64,000 nucleotides of DNA, taken from positions 3,038,001 to 3,102,000 of the forward strand of contig NC_007948.1 in NCBI RefSeq assembly GCF_000013865.1, in the 5' to 3' direction. The position numbers and the translations under genes were made by a program. A model generated the notes under the pieces. The model saw nothing but the letters and a program-made list of their open reading frames with translations, was not told where the DNA came from and searched no databases. Of this stretch, positions 1 to 9,474 are shown one piece after another. Each line of letters begins with the position of its first letter. The stretch's first letter is position 1. The DNA is from Polaromonas sp. JS666. GTDB taxonomy: Bacteria; Pseudomonadota; Gammaproteobacteria; Burkholderiales; Burkholderiaceae_C.

Positions 1-38
1 GGATGCGGATCGCTGAAGCCGTAAAGCCATCTTGCTTG

Positions 39-3000
39 TCATTTCTTTTCAAGGTACCAGTAGAGGCGCCCCTTGGGCATGGTGCTTGAAGACGAGGTCG
101 TCGGTTGCTTCGATTCGAGAGGCGAGTCTCCGGTACAGCCAATGCAGAAAGGAACGGTCTGGCCTGTGTCGAGCGTGACTAGGCCCGCTGTCGCCGAAGG
201 CGGGAGGCCGTCACCCACCACGTCCTCATAGCGAAGGTCGTCCACGGGTTTGGCGTACTCATAGCCCACGTTGTAGACACGTGTGGTGCCCAGATTGCTA
301 CAGGAGCCGGAACTGACGACTCCCGTAACAGCCGGCTCATGAGTGCTGAAGGTGACGACGCTGAATATGGTCAGGGGTTGGGTCACGACCTGCTCTGTTG
401 AATGAAGAGCCAGGTACCAGCCCTTCTTGGTTCCCAGGCTCGAGGGCGACGCCGCGTCCCGCTCGATCTTGAGCAGGGAATTGAGGCACACCACGGCGAT
501 CCCGCAATCCGTGGTGCCAGGGTAGGAGGTGTCATCGGGCTTGTCCTTGAACATGAAGAAGTAATTAGTAACCGCCGTTGCCGCCGTATAGCCGGTGATC
601 GGCTTCTCACGGTCGCCGGAGCCCACCAGCAGCGTGTACTCGCCTGTCGCCGTATTCACCACGCTGGGTGAGAACATCAGCTTGCGGTTCGCCGGGCAGC
701 TGGTGGTGGTCGTATCGCAGCCGAACGACGCAATCTGCTTCATCGTCCAGGCTGACGGGGCGCCGGTCATGGTGATGCGAAATATGTTGCCGCCCAGGTC
801 GGCAATGTAGGCGTATTTCGCATGACCGTCGCTGCCCGAAACGATGGCCATGTCGGCGATGACTCCGCGATACTTGTTGAACGAAGTCAGGACCGAGGCC
901 GAGGTATCGAAGCTCTTTTCAACGGCACCCGTGTCGCCGTTGACGATATAGACATGGTTGCCGGTGGAACTTGACGTGCAGTTGTGGTTCGCGCCGGTCG
1001 TGCTGAACTGGTCGTAGTCTTCGCAGGCATCGTACCCACCGCCGAAGATCAGCAGGGGCGTATTGCCGGAACTGAAGCTGCCGTGCGTGAACGTCTTGAT
1101 CGAGCCCCAGGTCTGGCCGATGCCACTCATGCCGCTGGAGCAGGTGCCGTCCGCGGTGCAGCCGATCCGCCATTTGAGCGACGGGCTGGTCGGCGCGGTG
1201 TCGGCATTGCTCACGTCGAACGCGTAGATCGATCTTCCGCCGCGGCGCATGGTGGCATAGAGGAATGTCTTGGTGGCGGTTGAAGCGCCGATCGTCCCTC
1301 GGTACGCGGTGATTGGGCCATCGATGGCGTAGTCCTTCTTCTGGGTGCCCGTCGCCGGCGTGTTGAGATAGTAGTTGAGCGGCGTTTTTTCGCGGAGCCT
1401 GGAGAACTTCGACAGAAACTCAGGCGGCGCGAAAGACCAAAGCTCGCCCCCGGCTGGAACCGCGCCGATCGCGTCCGCTCGATTGCCGTTCACCGCCCTG
1501 AACCAGCCGTCGTTGGCGCCGTAAAAAACGACGACCTTGGGCGCCACCGTGGTTCCGAAATTCAACGCCACGGGGCGAGAATGAACCACATCACCGTGCA
1601 TGGACAACCTGTGGTCGGTAAAGGAGCCGTCGATATCTTCGTCATCCTTGTTGTCCATGCCCCCGGCCCAATTGATCACATTATCGCGGTCAGTCGTGGT
1701 GCTCACGCCAAGCTGTGTCTGCGAAACGTTCGTATTGTTGAAGGTGACGAGGCTCGTGCAAGTCGCGTCATTGCAAGTGAGCGAAGTCCTGGTGGAACTC
1801 AGTCTCAGCTGGTAAGCCTGCGCGCCTTTGGCAATGACGTTGCCATCCGGATAATTGGACGACTCCGCGCCCGCCACCGTGAGACAGTCGCTTTCCTGCG
1901 CGCTGTTCCACTCGGTATCCACCGTCGTCGGGGTCCAGTAACTTCGCGCGCACTCCGTAATGAACCCAGTCTGGCCGTTGATGGCCGCAGTTCCGTCTGC
2001 GTCGACCAGCTTCAACTCATTGTTGATGAATGCCATCTTGTACTGTTTGAGGTTTCCCTTCCAGCGCGGCATACTGTCGCCGTCGGGCCGGAACATCCCC
2101 ACGAACACCTGGTTCAGGTAGGTGCCCTGCGTGTTCACGCTCACGGGAAGACTGACCGACGCGAACACGCTGTTCACGGACTGGATCTCGGAGAGGATGG
2201 AGTTGATGGCGTCCGCGATACCTGAGGTGCTCACATCAAAATATCGCCCACCGCTTTGCGATGCCATGCTTTTCAGCAAGGCCGTCCATCCAGGACCCTG
2301 GCCCGAAGTTCCCTTGTTCACGTCGAGCGTGTACACCACCCCCTTGATCGCACTCTTCTTGAGAAACCGCGCCCATTCGTCGGCCGGGTTGTCCTGCGAA
2401 CCGCTGGGGTTGAGTGAAATGGCGGTCGTCTTGCCGCCGGCGGCGGCAAGCGCGGTCGTCGCAGTCTCAATGTCGGAACTGTTGTCTTGAGCCGGGCCGT
2501 TGCTGATGTAGATGATGTAGTTTTTGACGCAATCACCCGAGCCCGGCTTGACGTAGGTGGTGCTGTTCTTCGATGCCAGTGCGTTGCCGGCAAGCGCATG
2601 CATAGCATCGTCGGATGCATTGCCCGCGGTATTGAGGGCATAGTCGGTCTTGTTCTTCTGGTTACCGGCGTGCGGCGTGCCCCCGCTGAGATAGTAGTAC
2701 GCTTCCATCATGGCCTTAGCAACCTTGCCGCCGTTGGATTTGTCGCCGGTAATGTCCAGACTGTCGATCAGGTTGGCGTAGGCGGTCTTGTTGCTGCTTG
2801 TGATCGTTCGAGCTGCCGCCCGAACATAGGCACCGTCATTACCCGAGTTTCCACCGCCCGTCTCGTTGAACATCATCAAGCCGACCCGGAACTTGTCAAC
2901 CGGCATCCCCTGGAAGACCGACACGAGCGCGGCTTTTTCGTTCACGAAGGCCGTGTTCCAGTTCGCCGTGTTGTCCAGAACAATCAGCACATTCGGTGTT

Positions 3001-3116
3001 TCAGCGGTAGTGGGTGGAGTGCCCACGAACAATTCAATGTCCTCCGCGAGGCTGGTGGACACATGCGCCACGAACACGAGCAGCACGGCGATGCATTGAA
3101 ATATTTTTTGTTTCAT
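39..3116 (-). CDS. pilY1: Type IV pilus tip-associated adhesin/assembly protein PilY1
   Basis: About 1025 residues. PilY1 sits at the tip of type IV pili with the minor pilins and acts in pilus assembly, adhesion and surface sensing. The N-terminus begins MKQKIFQCIAVLL, a hydrophobic Sec-type signal ending near a Ser-Leu-Ala-Glu stretch. A von Willebrand A-like region follows (VLIVLDNTANWN, where the metal-site loop is not the canonical DxSxS). The C-terminal half has the beta-propeller hallmarks of PilY1 (HSRPVALNFG, YGANDGWFRAVNG, FGGGYDACED). The reading frame is open upstream to 3284, but the ATG at 3116 is chosen because the signal peptide starts there and the extension overlaps pilX. 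It is the last gene of a minor-pilin operon. Confidence 0.93.
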   Translation of the reverse strand: MKQKIFQCIAVLLVFVAHVSTSLAEDIELFVGTPPTTAETPNVLIVLDNTANWNTAFVNEKAALVSVFQGMPVDKFRVGLMMFNETGGGNSGNDGAYVRAAARTITSSNKTAYANLIDSLDITGDKSNGGKVAKAMMEAYYYLSGGTPHAGNQKNKTDYALNTAGNASDDAMHALAGNALASKNSTTYVKPGSGDCVKNYIIYISNGPAQDNSSDIETATTALAAAGGKTTAISLNPSGSQDNPADEWARFLKKSAIKGVVYTLDVNKGTSGQGPGWTALLKSMASQSGGRYFDVSTSGIADAINSILSEIQSVNSVFASVSLPVSVNTQGTYLNQVFVGMFRPDGDSMPRWKGNLKQYKMAFINNELKLVDADGTAAINGQTGFITECARSYWTPTTVDTEWNSAQESDCLTVAGAESSNYPDGNVIAKGAQAYQLRLSSTRTSLTCNDATCTSLVTFNNTNVSQTQLGVSTTTDRDNVINWAGGMDNKDDEDIDGSFTDHRLSMHGDVVHSRPVALNFGTTVAPKVVVFYGANDGWFRAVNGNRADAIGAVPAGGELWSFAPPEFLSKFSRLREKTPLNYYLNTPATGTQKKDYAIDGPITAYRGTIGASTATKTFLYATMRRGGRSIYAFDVSNADTAPTSPSLKWRIGCTADGTCSSGMSGIGQTWGSIKTFTHGSFSSGNTPLLIFGGGYDACEDYDQFSTTGANHNCTSSSTGNHVYIVNGDTGAVEKSFDTSASVLTSFNKYRGVIADMAIVSGSDGHAKYAYIADLGGNIFRITMTGAPSAWTMKQIASFGCDTTTTSCPANRKLMFSPSVVNTATGEYTLLVGSGDREKPITGYTAATAVTNYFFMFKDKPDDTSYPGTTDCGIAVVCLNSLLKIERDAASPSSLGTKKGWYLALHSTEQVVTQPLTIFSVVTFSTHEPAVTGVVSSGSCSNLGTTRVYNVGYEYAKPVDDLRYEDVVGDGLPPSATAGLVTLDTGQTVPFCIGCTGDSPLESKQPTTSSSSTMPKGRLYWYLEKK

Positions 3117-3135
3117 GGGATTTTCCAACGGGGAC

Positions 3136-3648
3136 TCAGGTGGACGGTGTGGCACAGACCGCGGTTTTTTGACTATTACTGAGCTTCGCGCGCACGCCCT
3201 GGTGCACAACGACGGATGTGCCGCTGGCGGTATCGCCGACAGTGGCTTGAAGTTCCCACTCGGTGTACCAGTTGTTCTCGGCACACAGCGCCTTGAGGTT
3301 TTCCTCGCATTTGTCCGGGTTGGGTACTTCTATGGCCCGCACGCATTTGGGCAGCGCAATGCTGACGGTGTAGTCCGTCGCGCCGTCCTTGTTCATGTCG
3401 ACATTCAGTTCCTGCGCCACGGGCGCGTCGGTGAAGGAGGAACTCACGACCAGTTCGATGGCCTGGTTGGCAGCAGCGATCGCCTCGTCGCGCGCCTGCA
3501 TGTTGCCGACGGCCTTGAGATTGGATGAACTGAGCGTGAATGCATTGACCACCAGAAGGGTGATCAAGGTCAGCATGATCAGCGCGACCACCAGCGTGGC
3601 GCCTCTCTGGCCCCGCCCAGGTCGCGAGCCTCTAACCATCGAACTCAT
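3136..3648 (-). CDS. pilX: Minor pilin PilX
   Basis: About 170 residues. PilX is a type IV pilus minor pilin of the priming complex. The prepilin leader is short and basic (MSSMVRGSRPGRGQRG), followed by ATLVVALIMLTLITLLVV; cleavage is expected after the Gly of QRG. The mature position 5, usually Glu in pilins, is hydrophobic here, as is common in PilX. The start at 3648 overlaps the pilW stop codon by four bases (ATGA), so translation is probably coupled; an in-frame ATG at 3639 is an alternative. Residues after the helix are poorly conserved, so the name rests on the leader, size and position between pilW and pilY1. Confidence 0.88.
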   Translation of the reverse strand: MSSMVRGSRPGRGQRGATLVVALIMLTLITLLVVNAFTLSSSNLKAVGNMQARDEAIAAANQAIELVVSSSFTDAPVAQELNVDMNKDGATDYTVSIALPKCVRAIEVPNPDKCEENLKALCAENNWYTEWELQATVGDTASGTSVVVHQGVRAKLSNSQKTAVCATPST

Positions 3649-4820
3649 GGCGTCTCCCTGCGCGTGGCTACGTTGGTCAAGCGGATGGTCTGGGTAAACA
3701 GGTGGCGCTTGTAGCCGTCGTTGAACGGGCCCATGTAGTCCGTCGGATTGGTACAGGAACTGGCCAGGCAGTATTGCTTGGTGTCCGTATGGCCTGGCGT
3801 GGTCCTTTCCGCTCGCACCAGCACGTACAGCTTGACCACCGTCACGTTCACCAGCTGATCCGCAGTACAGGGCGTTGCTTGCGAGCAGCGGATGTATTCG
3901 TCCGGCAGACCATTGCCGCGATTCGTGGGGGTGTTCAGCACGGTGGCGCCTGTCGGCCACGCGATCGGCAAGGCCAGCGCCGCCAGGTCGACCGTGGCGG
4001 CGGTGTCGCTCCTGTTGTCCACTCCATATTCCACCCTGAAGCCCTGTACCCCCTCCACCAGCGCCTGGGCGGACAGGAATTGCGGGGTACCGTTGACACC
4101 AAAACGCGCGCGCATCAGTGTCGGTATGCCGTCTCCCGCCGCGTTGGCGTGATCGCGTACGTAGTAGATGCTGGAGGAGAACCGCCTGATGGGGGCATCC
4201 GCGGTACAGTCGCCCGCCTTCAAGGTGAAGCCAGTGGTGCCCAGCACAAGAGTCGTGGTGTCGTCCCCGCACCGGGACGCCTGAACATACACATGCGGTG
4301 AGGTGGCGGCACGGGTGTCAGAACAGTCGTCCGTACCCGAGCCGACGAGGCATGGTTCCGCATGGCGCACCACAAGTAGGTCAGTATTTCGCTGGGGATT
4401 TGTAACAACGCCGGCGCAGACCGGCGCCGACGGGGATGACACGTCCAGGATGTCGGTTCCTTGCACCGCCATACCGATCAGGTTGGTCTTGTACGCCGCG
4501 TCCCACGCCGCGAAGGCCTGACACGGATCGGGCACGGCTGTCGGCACGTCCGTCGGCCCGACGGTGGTCGAGCCCGTCAAATTGTCGAACTCGGGAACAT
4601 GGCCGGACCAGTAGCCCGCATGCGCCACGTCGGACGACAGCAGCTGCACGGCAAAGCGTCCGTTCTCGATGAGCCGGTTCGTGGAGCTCAGTTCGCTGTT
4701 GTTGCGATTGACGTTGATCAGCATGGTGAGGAGAGCCAGGATGATCAGCAATCCGAGGACCAGCGAAATCATCAACTCCACCAAAGTGAAGCCGCGCTGC
4801 GTGCGGAGGGTTTTGTTCAT
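3645..4820 (-). CDS. pilW: Minor pilin PilW
   Basis: About 391 residues, the usual size for PilW. It carries a class III prepilin signal, TQRGFTLVELMISLVLGLL, with Glu at mature position 5, and is processed by the prepilin peptidase PilD. The large C-terminal domain has several Cys residues that probably form disulfides in the periplasm. PilW belongs to the minor pilin complex that primes pilus assembly and holds PilY1 at the tip. The ATG at 4820 is chosen because the leader starts there; it overlaps the pilV stop by four bases. The reading frame runs open upstream to 5078, but that part is antisense-like residue from pilV. Confidence 0.92.
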   Translation of the reverse strand: MNKTLRTQRGFTLVELMISLVLGLLIILALLTMLINVNRNNSELSSTNRLIENGRFAVQLLSSDVAHAGYWSGHVPEFDNLTGSTTVGPTDVPTAVPDPCQAFAAWDAAYKTNLIGMAVQGTDILDVSSPSAPVCAGVVTNPQRNTDLLVVRHAEPCLVGSGTDDCSDTRAATSPHVYVQASRCGDDTTTLVLGTTGFTLKAGDCTADAPIRRFSSSIYYVRDHANAAGDGIPTLMRARFGVNGTPQFLSAQALVEGVQGFRVEYGVDNRSDTAATVDLAALALPIAWPTGATVLNTPTNRGNGLPDEYIRCSQATPCTADQLVNVTVVKLYVLVRAERTTPGHTDTKQYCLASSCTNPTDYMGPFNDGYKRHLFTQTIRLTNVATRRETP

Positions 4821-5386
4821 AGGGTGGCGACTCGAACCAAGGTGGTCACGGCACGTCGGCACAGGTCGTTCTTGCAACTGGACGCGCTGTCGCCATTGAA
4901 CTGGCCGGCGCCGCAAGCGACGGATGCCGGTGGTGCCGAAATCGGCGTGAGACCCTGCCATACCACGGTCACCAGGTAGTCGCCGCTGGCGGTTTGGATG
5001 CATCCGCGGCCGCCGACCATCGCACCCACCTTGTCCGTGCCGGACACCTCGGCGGCCCCCTGCAAGGCTTCGCACCATTGCCGCAGGTCCTGCTGCCCTA
5101 TGGTCGCGGTCGCCGTGGGACAGGTCATCCCCGTACCTAGCGCCGTGGTCCCCATGACATATAAGCTGGCATTGTTGCGGTTTGCAGCGATGCGGTTGGC
5201 CATATCGTTGAGCAGCAGAAGCGCCTGGCTGCGCTGGTAGGCCTCCATCTCCGAACTCTGCATGCGCATCTGCAGCCCCGCCATCCCGAGCAGGCCGAAG
5301 GCGATGATGATCATGGTGACCAGCACTTCGATCATCGAAGCGCCGAGTTGTTGACGCGGGATGCGGGACGGCACGCGGGCTACCAT
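4817..5386 (-). CDS. pilV: Minor pilin PilV
   Basis: About 189 residues. The prepilin leader is MVARVPSRIPRQQLG followed by ASMIEVLVTMIIIAFGLLG. The Glu at mature position 5 is present, but the first mature residue is Ala rather than Phe or Met. Motifs such as QMRMQSSEMEAYQRSQALL and NDMANRIAANR are typical of the PilV alpha-helical spine. It is a minor pilin and a predicted PilD substrate. The start overlaps the end of pilE by seven bases, and the stop overlaps the pilW start, giving a tightly coupled operon. Confidence 0.92.
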   Translation of the reverse strand: MVARVPSRIPRQQLGASMIEVLVTMIIIAFGLLGMAGLQMRMQSSEMEAYQRSQALLLLNDMANRIAANRNNASLYVMGTTALGTGMTCPTATATIGQQDLRQWCEALQGAAEVSGTDKVGAMVGGRGCIQTASGDYLVTVVWQGLTPISAPPASVACGAGQFNGDSASSCKNDLCRRAVTTLVRVATL

Positions 5387-5778
5387 TTGCCCACCGGGTC
5401 CTTCACCCCTTCGCTGGTGAGCGTCAGGTTGCCATCTTCGGCCTGGCCGCCAATGGCCGTGAACGTGATGGTGAATCCGGGCGCCGTAGTCGTACCGCCG
5501 ACCAGGGCGATCGTGGGCGTGTACTTGGCAGTGAGGTCAGTGGGCAGCGAATAGCCACTGAGCATCAACGTATCGTAGGAGGCGAAAGTACGGTTGGCCA
5601 GCAGGTATTGCTGCTCCCGATTGGCGATATCCATCATCTGAGCCTGGGCCGCCCGCCGCACGCCTTTCCTGATGTGGCTGGTGTAGGAGGGATAGGCCAC
5701 CGCAGCCAGGATTCCGACGATAGCCACCGTGACCATCAGTTCGATCAGCGTGAACCCATTTTGCTTGCCGACGCGCAT
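5380..5778 (-). CDS. pilE: Type IV pilin PilE, minor-pilin operon copy
   Basis: 132 residues. The class III prepilin leader MRVGKQNG is followed by FTLIELMVTVAIVGILAAV and then AYPSYTSHIRKGVRRAAQ, the standard PilE spine. The downstream domain (QQYLLANRTFASYDTL) matches the PilE found in minor-pilin operons, not a major pilin PilA. It is the first gene of the operon pilE-pilV-pilW-pilX-pilY1. No fimT/fimU-type gene lies between it and the divergent ribD, so that minor pilin must be elsewhere or absent. The promoter should lie in 5779-5960, shared with ribD. Confidence 0.92.
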   Translation of the reverse strand: MRVGKQNGFTLIELMVTVAIVGILAAVAYPSYTSHIRKGVRRAAQAQMMDIANREQQYLLANRTFASYDTLMLSGYSLPTDLTAKYTPTIALVGGTTTAPGFTITFTAIGGQAEDGNLTLTSEGVKDPVGKW

Positions 5779-5960
5779 GCCATCTCCGGTTGTTAGGTTA
5801 TTTCAGGCTGAACCTTAGCGCAGGCGACTTCCGAAAGCACCTACTGCCCGACAACCGGTCGCTTTACCCGAACGAGTGGTTCGCGCGGCGGGCCACCGGG
5901 ACGGATTAAGATGAGCAACCTTCACCCTTGCAAACTCCAAACAACGCTGCCCCACTCAGG

Positions 5961-7082
5961 ATGAAGCCCCCCCCTCCATTCATCGACCAGGCCCTGGAGC
6001 TGGCACGCCATGCCGTAGGCCGGTCCGAACCCAACCCCCGGGTGGGCTGCGTCATCGCCTCCGCCGATGACCAGCGGGTGCTGGGCACCGGCGACACCCA
6101 GGCCGTGGGCGGGGCGCATGCAGAAATCATGGCCCTGCGCGATGCGGCGGCCAGGAGGCATGTAGTCGCTGGCGCAACCGCCTACGTCACGCTCGAACCC
6201 TGCTCCCACCACGGCCGCACCGGCCCCTGTTGCGACGCGCTGATTGCAGCAGGCATCAAAAAGGTGGTGGCATCCATTGCGGACCCCAACCCCTTGGTGT
6301 CAGGTCAAGGGTTTGAGCGCATGCGTGCCGCTGGCATTGAGGTGGTAGTGGGCCCCGGCGCTGCGGAATCGCGTGAGCTGAACATCGGGTTTTTCAGCCG
6401 CATGATCCGGAAAACGCCCTGGGTGCGCATGAAAATTGCCGCCTCACTGGATGGCAAAACGGCGTTGGATAATGGCGCAAGCCAGTGGATTACCTCGGAA
6501 GCGGCACGCACGGACGGGCATGCCTGGCGTGCGCGTGCCAGCGCCATCCTCACCGGCATCGGTACGATCCTCGAAGACAACCCGCGTCTGGATGTCAGAT
6601 CGGTTGCCACGCCTCGCCAGCCCCACCTGGTGGTGGTGGACAGCCGACTTCAACTGCCATTGAACGCCAATCTTTTCACAGGTAACCGCACGATTTATGT
6701 CTATGCGGCCGTGCCAGATGATGCCAAGAAGACCGCATTGGAAGAGCGCGGAGTCACCGTGATCTATCTGCCCGGCCGGCAGACCGGAGCGCCGGACAAA
6801 GTAGACCTGACCGCCATGCTGCGTGATCTGGCGCAGCGTGAAGTCAACGAGGTGCACGTAGAGGCAGGCCACAAACTCAACGGATCCTTGCTCCGGGAGG
6901 AGCTTGTCGACGAATTTCTGGTCTATCTGGCCCCGAAACTGCTGGGCTCCGGCAATGGCATGGCTTCATTTGGCCCCCTGCAGCAGCTTTCGGACGCCGT
7001 TCCGCTGGAATTCCTGTCCGCCCAGCCGGTGGGCGTTGATTTACGGGTAATGGCCCGGGTCGCAGGACGAGACCGGTTCTAG
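5961..7082 (+). CDS. ribD: Bifunctional diaminohydroxyphosphoribosylaminopyrimidine deaminase/reductase RibD
   Basis: About 373 residues. It catalyses the second and third steps of riboflavin synthesis: deamination of the pyrimidine and NADPH-dependent reduction of the ribose side chain. The N-terminal deaminase domain has the zinc site His-Ala-Glu (residues 53-55) with Cys near 81 and 90 (PCSHHGRTGPC). The C-terminal reductase domain begins near WVRMKIAASLDGK and has the HVEAGHKLNGSLL stretch. An upstream in-frame ATG at 5928 exists; the ATG at 5961 is preferred because family members begin at this point. No FMN riboswitch was recognised in the 5' region. Confidence 0.94.
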   Translation: MKPPPPFIDQALELARHAVGRSEPNPRVGCVIASADDQRVLGTGDTQAVGGAHAEIMALRDAAARRHVVAGATAYVTLEPCSHHGRTGPCCDALIAAGIKKVVASIADPNPLVSGQGFERMRAAGIEVVVGPGAAESRELNIGFFSRMIRKTPWVRMKIAASLDGKTALDNGASQWITSEAARTDGHAWRARASAILTGIGTILEDNPRLDVRSVATPRQPHLVVVDSRLQLPLNANLFTGNRTIYVYAAVPDDAKKTALEERGVTVIYLPGRQTGAPDKVDLTAMLRDLAQREVNEVHVEAGHKLNGSLLREELVDEFLVYLAPKLLGSGNGMASFGPLQQLSDAVPLEFLSAQPVGVDLRVMARVAGRDRF

Positions 7083-7180
7083 CGCAGATTGAGCCTCAAA
7101 ACCTGGGGACAGCGCGCTTTTTCCGGGCCTTTAGAGCCCTTGCCGGGCGGCACGGCTCGATTCCCTGCGAAAATGGCAGG

Positions 7181-7825
7181 ATGTTTACCGGAATCATCAC
7201 CGGCGTGGGGCGCATCGTCGCCATCCATAGCCTGGGCAGCTCTTCAGACCATGGCAAGCGACTGACCATTGAAACGCCCGCGGGTTATCTCGACGACGTG
7301 GGTCTGGGCGACAGCATTGCACTCAGCGGAGCCTGCATGACTGCGGCTTCACTGGACAGCGCCAACAACCGCTTCTGCGTCGACGTCTCGGCCGAATCCC
7401 TTTCCAAAACCAGCGGCCTGACCCAAACCGGCATCATCAACCTGGAAAAAGCCCTTCGCGCAAATGACCGCCTCGGCGGGCATATCGTCGCAGGTCACGT
7501 CGATGGCATTGGCCGTGTGACGCACTTTGCCCAGATGGGCGAAAGCTGGGAACTGCGCATTCGTGCACCGCGGGAACTGAGCAAATACCTGGCCTACAAA
7601 GGCTCCATCACCGTCAATGGGGCAAGCCTGACGGTGAACCGCGTCGTGGATCTGACCGAAAATACCGGTGGCAGCGAGATCAGCATCAACCTCATTCCCC
7701 ACACCGTGCAAAACACGGCACTGGGCCAACTGGCGGCAGGCTCTGAGGTCAATCTGGAAATCGACCTGATCGCGCGCTATGTTGAACGCATGCTCAAAGA
7801 CACCCATTCACCCCGAAAAAGCTGA
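7181..7825 (+). CDS. ribE: Riboflavin synthase, alpha chain
   Basis: 214 residues. It dismutates two 6,7-dimethyl-8-ribityllumazine molecules to riboflavin, the last step of the pathway. It shows the N-terminal MFTGIITGVG hallmark and the internal duplication of the lumazine-binding domain (first half about 1-95, second from GGHIVAGHVDGIG). Length matches the family. It follows ribD after 98 bases and is followed after three bases by ribBX. In other naming schemes this gene is called ribC. Confidence 0.95.
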   Translation: MFTGIITGVGRIVAIHSLGSSSDHGKRLTIETPAGYLDDVGLGDSIALSGACMTAASLDSANNRFCVDVSAESLSKTSGLTQTGIINLEKALRANDRLGGHIVAGHVDGIGRVTHFAQMGESWELRIRAPRELSKYLAYKGSITVNGASLTVNRVVDLTENTGGSEISINLIPHTVQNTALGQLAAGSEVNLEIDLIARYVERMLKDTHSPRKS

Positions 7826-7828
7826 CCC

Positions 7829-8932
7829 ATGACCACTGTAATTTCCCCTGTTGAAGACATCGTTGCCGACATGCGCGCCGGCCGCATGGTTATCTTGATC
7901 GACGAAGAAGACCGCGAAAACGAAGGCGACCTCGTCCTGGCAGCAGACCACGTCAGCGCAGAGGCCATCAACTTCATGGCCCGCTTCGGTCGTGGCCTGA
8001 TCTGCCTGACACTGACGCGCGAACGCTGCGAGTTGCTGCAATTACCCCCCATGGCCACCCGTAACGGCACCAAGCATTCGACCGCCTTTACCGTGTCCAT
8101 TGAAGCGGCCGAAGGCGTCACCACGGGTATTTCTGCCGCTGACCGGGCTCGCACGGTACAGGCCGCCGTAGCCAAAGACGCCAAGGTCAGCGATTTGGTG
8201 CAACCCGGCCATATCTTTCCCCTCCAGGCTGTCGATGGCGGCGTTCTGATGCGCGCTGGCCACACCGAGGCGGGCTGTGACCTGGCGAGCATGGCCGGCT
8301 GCTCGCCGGCCGCCGTAATTTGCGAGATCATGAAGGACGACGGCACCATGGCCCGCCTGCCTGACTTGCTCCTATTTGCCGCTGAACACGGCCTGAAGAT
8401 TGGCACCATTGCCGACCTGATCGAACACCGCAGCCGCAACGAGTCGCTGATTGAGAAAATTGGCAGCCGCACGCTGCAAACCGCATTCGGCGAATTTACC
8501 GTGCATGCGTTCAAGGATAAGCCCAGCCAGGGCCTGCACCTGGCACTGGTCCGGGGTCAGTGGTCAGCGGACGATACCGTCGCCGCGCGGGTGCATGAGC
8601 CGCTGTCGGTCCTGGACGCGCTGGAGGTCCAGCGTTCCATGCATTCGTGGAGCCTGGACCAGAGCCTGAACCATATTGCCAGGGAAGGCAAAGGCGTGGC
8701 CGTGCTGCTGAACTGCGGCGAAAGCGCGGCGCAGTTGCTGGCCCAGTTTGAAGGCACGGCCCGTGCCAGCCAGGCGCCCGAGCGCGGCCGCATGGACCTG
8801 CGCACCTATGGCGTGGGCGCGCAGATCTTGCGCGAATGCGGCGTGCACAAAATGAACCTCCTGGGCAACCCGCGCCGCATGCCCAGCATGACCGGCTATG
8901 GCCTGGAGATCGTCGGCTACATCACTCAATAA
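7829..8932 (+). CDS. ribBX: 3,4-dihydroxy-2-butanone-4-phosphate synthase with a degenerate GTP cyclohydrolase II-like domain (RibBX type)
   Basis: 367 residues. The N-terminal domain (about 1-205) makes 3,4-dihydroxy-2-butanone 4-phosphate from ribulose 5-phosphate; the signature [11 protein letters not shown] and the [11 protein letters not shown] stretch are intact. The C-terminal 160 residues are homologous to GTP cyclohydrolase II, but the Cys zinc ligands that normally follow the conserved Val-His are replaced ([16 protein letters not shown]). This matches the RibBX variant known in Proteobacteria, whose second domain is not a working cyclohydrolase. A separate ribA is therefore expected elsewhere in the genome. 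It lies between ribE and ribH. Confidence 0.88.
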   Translation: MTTVISPVEDIVADMRAGRMVILIDEEDRENEGDLVLAADHVSAEAINFMARFGRGLICLTLTRERCELLQLPPMATRNGTKHSTAFTVSIEAAEGVTTGISAADRARTVQAAVAKDAKVSDLVQPGHIFPLQAVDGGVLMRAGHTEAGCDLASMAGCSPAAVICEIMKDDGTMARLPDLLLFAAEHGLKIGTIADLIEHRSRNESLIEKIGSRTLQTAFGEFTVHAFKDKPSQGLHLALVRGQWSADDTVAARVHEPLSVLDALEVQRSMHSWSLDQSLNHIAREGKGVAVLLNCGESAAQLLAQFEGTARASQAPERGRMDLRTYGVGAQILRECGVHKMNLLGNPRRMPSMTGYGLEIVGYITQ

Positions 8933-8969
8933 TTCAATCATTCAAATAATTCAATCAAGGGAGTTCATT

Positions 8970-9434
8970 GTGTTTGGTGCAGAAAAAGGTTCAACCGACA
9001 AGCTTGACGGCCGGAAATTTTCCATTGGCATTGTGCAGGCGCGCTTCAATGAAAGCGTTACCAACGCCCTCGCCGAAGCCTGCAAACAGGAGCTTGCAGC
9101 CTTGGGCGTGGAAGAAAAAAACATCAAGCATGTCAAGGTGCCCGGCGCGCTCGAAGTGCCTTGCGCACTGCAGGCCATGGCCGAAAGTGACAAGTACGAT
9201 GCCCTGATCGCCCTGGGCTGCATCATTCGCGGTGAGACCTATCACTTTGAGCTGGTGGCCAACGAAAGCGGCTCGGCCGTGACACGCCTGGCGCTGGATT
9301 ACCAATTGCCGATTGCCAACGCGATTTTGACGACCGAGAACCTGGCGCAGGCCGAGGCGCGCCAGATTGAAAAAGGGCGTGACGCGGCGCGCGTTGCCGT
9401 CGAAATGGCCAATCTGCTGGACGAGCTTGCATAA
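8970..9434 (+). CDS. ribH: 6,7-dimethyl-8-ribityllumazine synthase
   Basis: 154 residues with the GTG start at 8970, which has a good ribosome site (AAGGGAG) about seven bases upstream and gives the normal family length. An open frame reaches back to 8898, but that start lies inside ribBX. It condenses the RibD product with dihydroxybutanone phosphate. Motifs include [24 protein letters not shown] and [14 protein letters not shown], the last carrying the catalytic His region. It feeds the ribE product within the same gene group. Confidence 0.95.
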
Positions 9435-9474
9435 GCCCCTGTTTCAAAAAACCTTTATTACCAACCGGCGCTTC

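Noticed and set aside
5779..5960. FMN riboswitch upstream of ribD
   Set aside because: The conserved junction sequences of the RFN element could not be found.
8898..8969. N-terminal extension of ribH starting at 8898
   Set aside because: It lies inside ribBX and adds 24 residues with no homology; the GTG at 8970 has a proper ribosome site.
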